Shown here: piece after piece, positions 60,375-62,410 of the stretch
Layout of the letters: every line of letters starts with the position of its first letter
Numbering within the stretch: the first letter of the stretch is position 1
Assembly: GCA_945901405.1 (NCBI GenBank)
Contig: CAMDLH010000009.1
Coordinates: 1 to 62,410, forward strand
Direction: 5' to 3'
DNA: 62,410 nt
Source: Bordetella parapertussis
GTDB lineage: Bacteria; Pseudomonadota; Gammaproteobacteria; Burkholderiales; SG8-41
Translations under genes and position numbers: made by a program
The notes under the pieces: generated by a model
Seen by the model: the letters and a program-made list of their open reading frames with translations, nothing else
Told to the model about the DNA's origin: nothing
Database searches by the model: none

Positions 60375-61757
60375 ATGGCATCAAAAACTATCGAATCAAC
60401 ACTCGCACACGAACTTGCACAACGCATCGTCGCGCTGCGCTACGAGGATCTGCCGCCCGAGGCGATTTACGGGTCGCGCATCGCGGTGATTGACACGTTG
60501 GGCTGCATGCTCGCGGGCGCGCACGAAGACACCGTGCGAATCGTGCGTGAATCCATTGGTGCAACCGCGCAAGGCCCCTGCACCATCGCCGCAACCAAGC
60601 TGCGCGCCAGTGCGCTCGACGCCGCGCTTATCAATGGCACGGCCGCGCACGCGCTCGATTACGACAACGGCAGCAACAGCATGGGCGGTCACGCTTCAGC
60701 GACAATGGTACCCGCGCTGGTCGCCGCGGCGGAAGCCTTCGGTGCAAGCGGACGAGACATCATTCTCGCGCACACGGCGGGGTTCGAGGCCGGCACGCGC
60801 ATCGGCCACGGCGTGAATTTTCATCATTACGAAAAAGGCTGGCATCCGACTTCCACGCTGGGCACCTTCGCCGTGATCGGCGCTTGCGCGAGCCTGCTCA
60901 AGCTCACTGCCGCGCAGACAGCGACGGCGCTGGCCATCGGTGCCTCGCTCGCAAGCGGCATCAAGGCGAATTTCGGTACCATGGTGAAGCCGTTTCACGT
61001 CGGCCACTGCGCCCGCAACGGTTTGCATGCGGTGCTGCTGGCGCGTGGCGGCTATAGCGCCGCCGCCGATGCGTTCGAGCACAAGCATGGGTTCTTCGAG
61101 ATCTACAACGGCAAGGGCAATTACGACGCCAGCCGCATCCTCGCGCACTGGGCCTCACCGCTGGAGATCGTCGCGCCCGGCGCGGGCTACAAGCAATATC
61201 CGTGTTGCGCCGCCACGCATGCCGCGCTGGATGCGACGTTCAAAATCGTCAAGCGACGCGGCAAATCCGCGCCAGAGCGCATTGCGCAAATTGAAACCTG
61301 GACGCCCGCGCGGCGGCTCGCACACACCAACCGCCCTGATCCGCAAGGCAATCTCGATGCGAAATTCAGCGTGCAGTACTGCGTGGCGCGCGCGCTGATC
61401 GACGGTGAAATCGTGATGGAGCACTTCGAGGGCGATGCATATCGCGATGCACGCGTGTGCGCGCTGCTGCCACGCGTGCATTCCGAAATTCACCGCCCTG
61501 GGCAGTTTCCGGCGGATAATCACTTTGGCGCCGAGGTGAAAGTAACTTTTGCCGACAGCTCGGTGGATTCGGATCGCGTGGATATTCAATTGGGACGCAC
61601 GTCGGATAATCCGATACCGCCCGGGCAGTTGCGCGCGAAGTTCGATAACTGCGCGGCGCGCGCATTGCCCACGGCGCAGGTGGCAAAACTGGGCGCGCTG
61701 CTGGACCGGCTCGAAGAACTGGGCGCGGTAACTGAACTGGGATCATTGTTATGTTGA
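60375..61757 (+). CDS. MmgE/PrpD family protein 2
   Basis: A protein of 460 residues from the same family as the gene at 17818: IDTLGCMLAGAHEDTVR, ALDYDNGSNSMGGHASATMV, GFEAGTRIGHGVNFHHYEKG, WHPTSTLGTFAVIGACASLL and KQYPCCAATHAALDATFK. YKQYPCCAATHA matches the conserved active-site block. The reaction (dehydration, isomerisation or decarboxylation of a polycarboxylate) is open. It overlaps the following Bug start by 7 nt, so the two form one uptake-and-conversion unit. Confidence 0.88.
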   Translation: MASKTIESTLAHELAQRIVALRYEDLPPEAIYGSRIAVIDTLGCMLAGAHEDTVRIVRESIGATAQGPCTIAATKLRASALDAALINGTAAHALDYDNGSNSMGGHASATMVPALVAAAEAFGASGRDIILAHTAGFEAGTRIGHGVNFHHYEKGWHPTSTLGTFAVIGACASLLKLTAAQTATALAIGASLASGIKANFGTMVKPFHVGHCARNGLHAVLLARGGYSAAADAFEHKHGFFEIYNGKGNYDASRILAHWASPLEIVAPGAGYKQYPCCAATHAALDATFKIVKRRGKSAPERIAQIETWTPARRLAHTNRPDPQGNLDAKFSVQYCVARALIDGEIVMEHFEGDAYRDARVCALLPRVHSEIHRPGQFPADNHFGAEVKVTFADSSVDSDRVDIQLGRTSDNPIPPGQLRAKFDNCAARALPTAQVAKLGALLDRLEELGAVTELGSLLC

Positions 61758-62410
61758 GCATCAATTATTTTCGCTACACGCTGTTTGCCGCGGCACTTGC
61801 CGCTGGCGCCAGCGTGTGTGCGCAAAATTCGCCGCAGGGCTACCCCAACCGCCCCATCCGCATGCTCGTGTCGCAAGCCGCGGGCGGCCCCACCGATGTG
61901 GTGGCGCGCATCTACGCCACGCGCATGGCCGAGCTGCTGGGCCAGCAGCTTGTCACCGACAACCGGCAAAGCGCCGGCGGCATGATCGCCGGCGAAATCA
62001 CCGTGCGCGCGCCGGCCGACGGCTACACGCTGCTGGTCGCCGCCAACGGCACCATTGCCGTTGCGCCGCATCTGGTGAAGCTCACATTCGATGCGCGCAA
62101 GGATCTCATTCCCGTTGCACTGATCGGCAACAGTCCGCTGGGGCTGATGGTGCATCCGCCGCTGGCGGTGAATTCGGTGAAGGAGTTGATAGCACTTGCC
62201 AAAACGAAGCCCGGCACCATCAACTTCGCTTCATCGGGGCTGGGCGCGACCTCGCACCTTGCGGGTGAAATGTTGAAGATGCTCTCCGGCATCAACATCG
62301 TGCACGTGCCGTACAAGGGTGCAGGCCCGGCATTGATCGGGCTGATGTCGGGTGAAATTCAAATGATGATTTCCGGCTTGTCGTCGGGCATGCCTTATGT
62401 GAAACAAAAA
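61751..62410 (+). CDS. Bug/TctC-family periplasmic receptor 17 (cut by the window edge)
   Basis: Partial, 220 residues so far. ATG 61751 overlaps the MmgE/PrpD stop. The signal peptide ends VCAQNS. Loop 1 is LVSQAAGGPTDVVAR, with SQ in place of PF/GF. It continues DNRQSAGGMIAGEI, in which RQSAGG replaces R-x-GAGG, then PADGYTLLVAA and NFASSGLGATSHLAGEML. The missing part should be about 100 residues. Confidence 0.9.
   Translation, partial: MLSINYFRYTLFAAALAAGASVCAQNSPQGYPNRPIRMLVSQAAGGPTDVVARIYATRMAELLGQQLVTDNRQSAGGMIAGEITVRAPADGYTLLVAANGTIAVAPHLVKLTFDARKDLIPVALIGNSPLGLMVHPPLAVNSVKELIALAKTKPGTINFASSGLGATSHLAGEMLKMLSGINIVHVPYKGAGPALIGLMSGEIQMMISGLSSGMPYVKQK

Noticed and set aside
59236-60489. 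Plus-strand open frame of about 417 codons opposite acyl-CoA dehydrogenase 3
   Set aside because: It is antisense to a complete dehydrogenase with all family motifs, and has no start context or domain.

Overview
The window is GC-rich and almost wholly chromosomal-type metabolic DNA. It looks like a member of the Burkholderiales (Betaproteobacteria), probably from an environmental or uncultivated lineage. The main reason is the crowd of Bug-type (TctC-like) periplasmic solute receptors: 17 in 62 kb, including one cut by the right edge. This expansion is typical of Bordetella, Cupriavidus, Polaromonas and relatives. No rRNA, tRNA, CRISPR array, transposase or phage gene was seen, and no tctA/tctB membrane genes accompany the receptors.

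Layout. 1-1.2 kb: a gene tail and a decayed block (ABC-transporter ATPase remnant and a frameshifted small secreted-protein gene). 1.2-4.6 kb: tartronate-semialdehyde reductase, Bug, and a D-lactate-dehydrogenase-type flavoprotein. 4.6-9.9 kb (minus): hydantoinase/oxoprolinase hyuB-hyuA, a zinc-ribbon protein and a Bug. 10-16.4 kb (plus): a TPR/O-GlcNAc-transferase-like protein, then glcD-glcE-glcF (glycolate oxidase). 16.5-17.7 kb: a solitary DNA methyltransferase behind phased GTAC repeats. 17.8-25.7 kb (minus): a likely catabolic operon (ThDP enzyme, Bug, two cupins, two acyl-CoA dehydrogenases, MmgE/PrpD). 25.9-28.3 kb (plus): Bug, a small conserved protein and a TacA-TacT toxin-antitoxin pair. 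28.3-45 kb: a series of short modules, each pairing one or two Bug receptors with an enzyme (SDR, alpha/beta hydrolase with an MFS transporter, carboxylesterase, racemase-fold protein, carboxymuconolactone decarboxylase-like protein). 45-49.5 kb: a second ThDP enzyme operon with a bicupin, and a VapBC pair. 49.8-50.3 kb: a Prx5-type peroxiredoxin with an in-frame TGA at the peroxidatic-cysteine codon. 50.5-54.8 kb: a MaoC-type hydratase and a tandemly duplicated pair (cysteine-motif protein plus Bug). 54.9-62.4 kb: a caspase-fold gene broken by TAG, Bug, DJ-1/PfpI protein, PstS-like protein, acyl-CoA dehydrogenase, MmgE/PrpD and a last Bug.

How it fits together. The region reads as a catabolic island for small carboxylic and 2-hydroxy/2-oxo acids. 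Bug receptors would capture diverse organic acids in the periplasm. Neighbouring enzymes (ThDP lyases, MmgE/PrpD, acyl-CoA dehydrogenases, MaoC hydratase, hydantoinase, esterase, hydroxyacid dehydrogenases) would then feed the products into central metabolism. Substrates cannot be named from sequence.

The most striking single observation is the peroxiredoxin at 49811-50311. The frame is intact on both sides of a TGA that falls exactly where the catalytic cysteine belongs. A compact hairpin with a GGUU loop follows about 19 nt downstream. Together these are what a bacterial selenoprotein gene with its SECIS element should look like.

Several dispersed palindromic repeat families sit between genes. 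One copy is nested inside another family, and one has run into the 5' end of a Bug gene. A recurrent AT-rich motif also appears near many gene boundaries.
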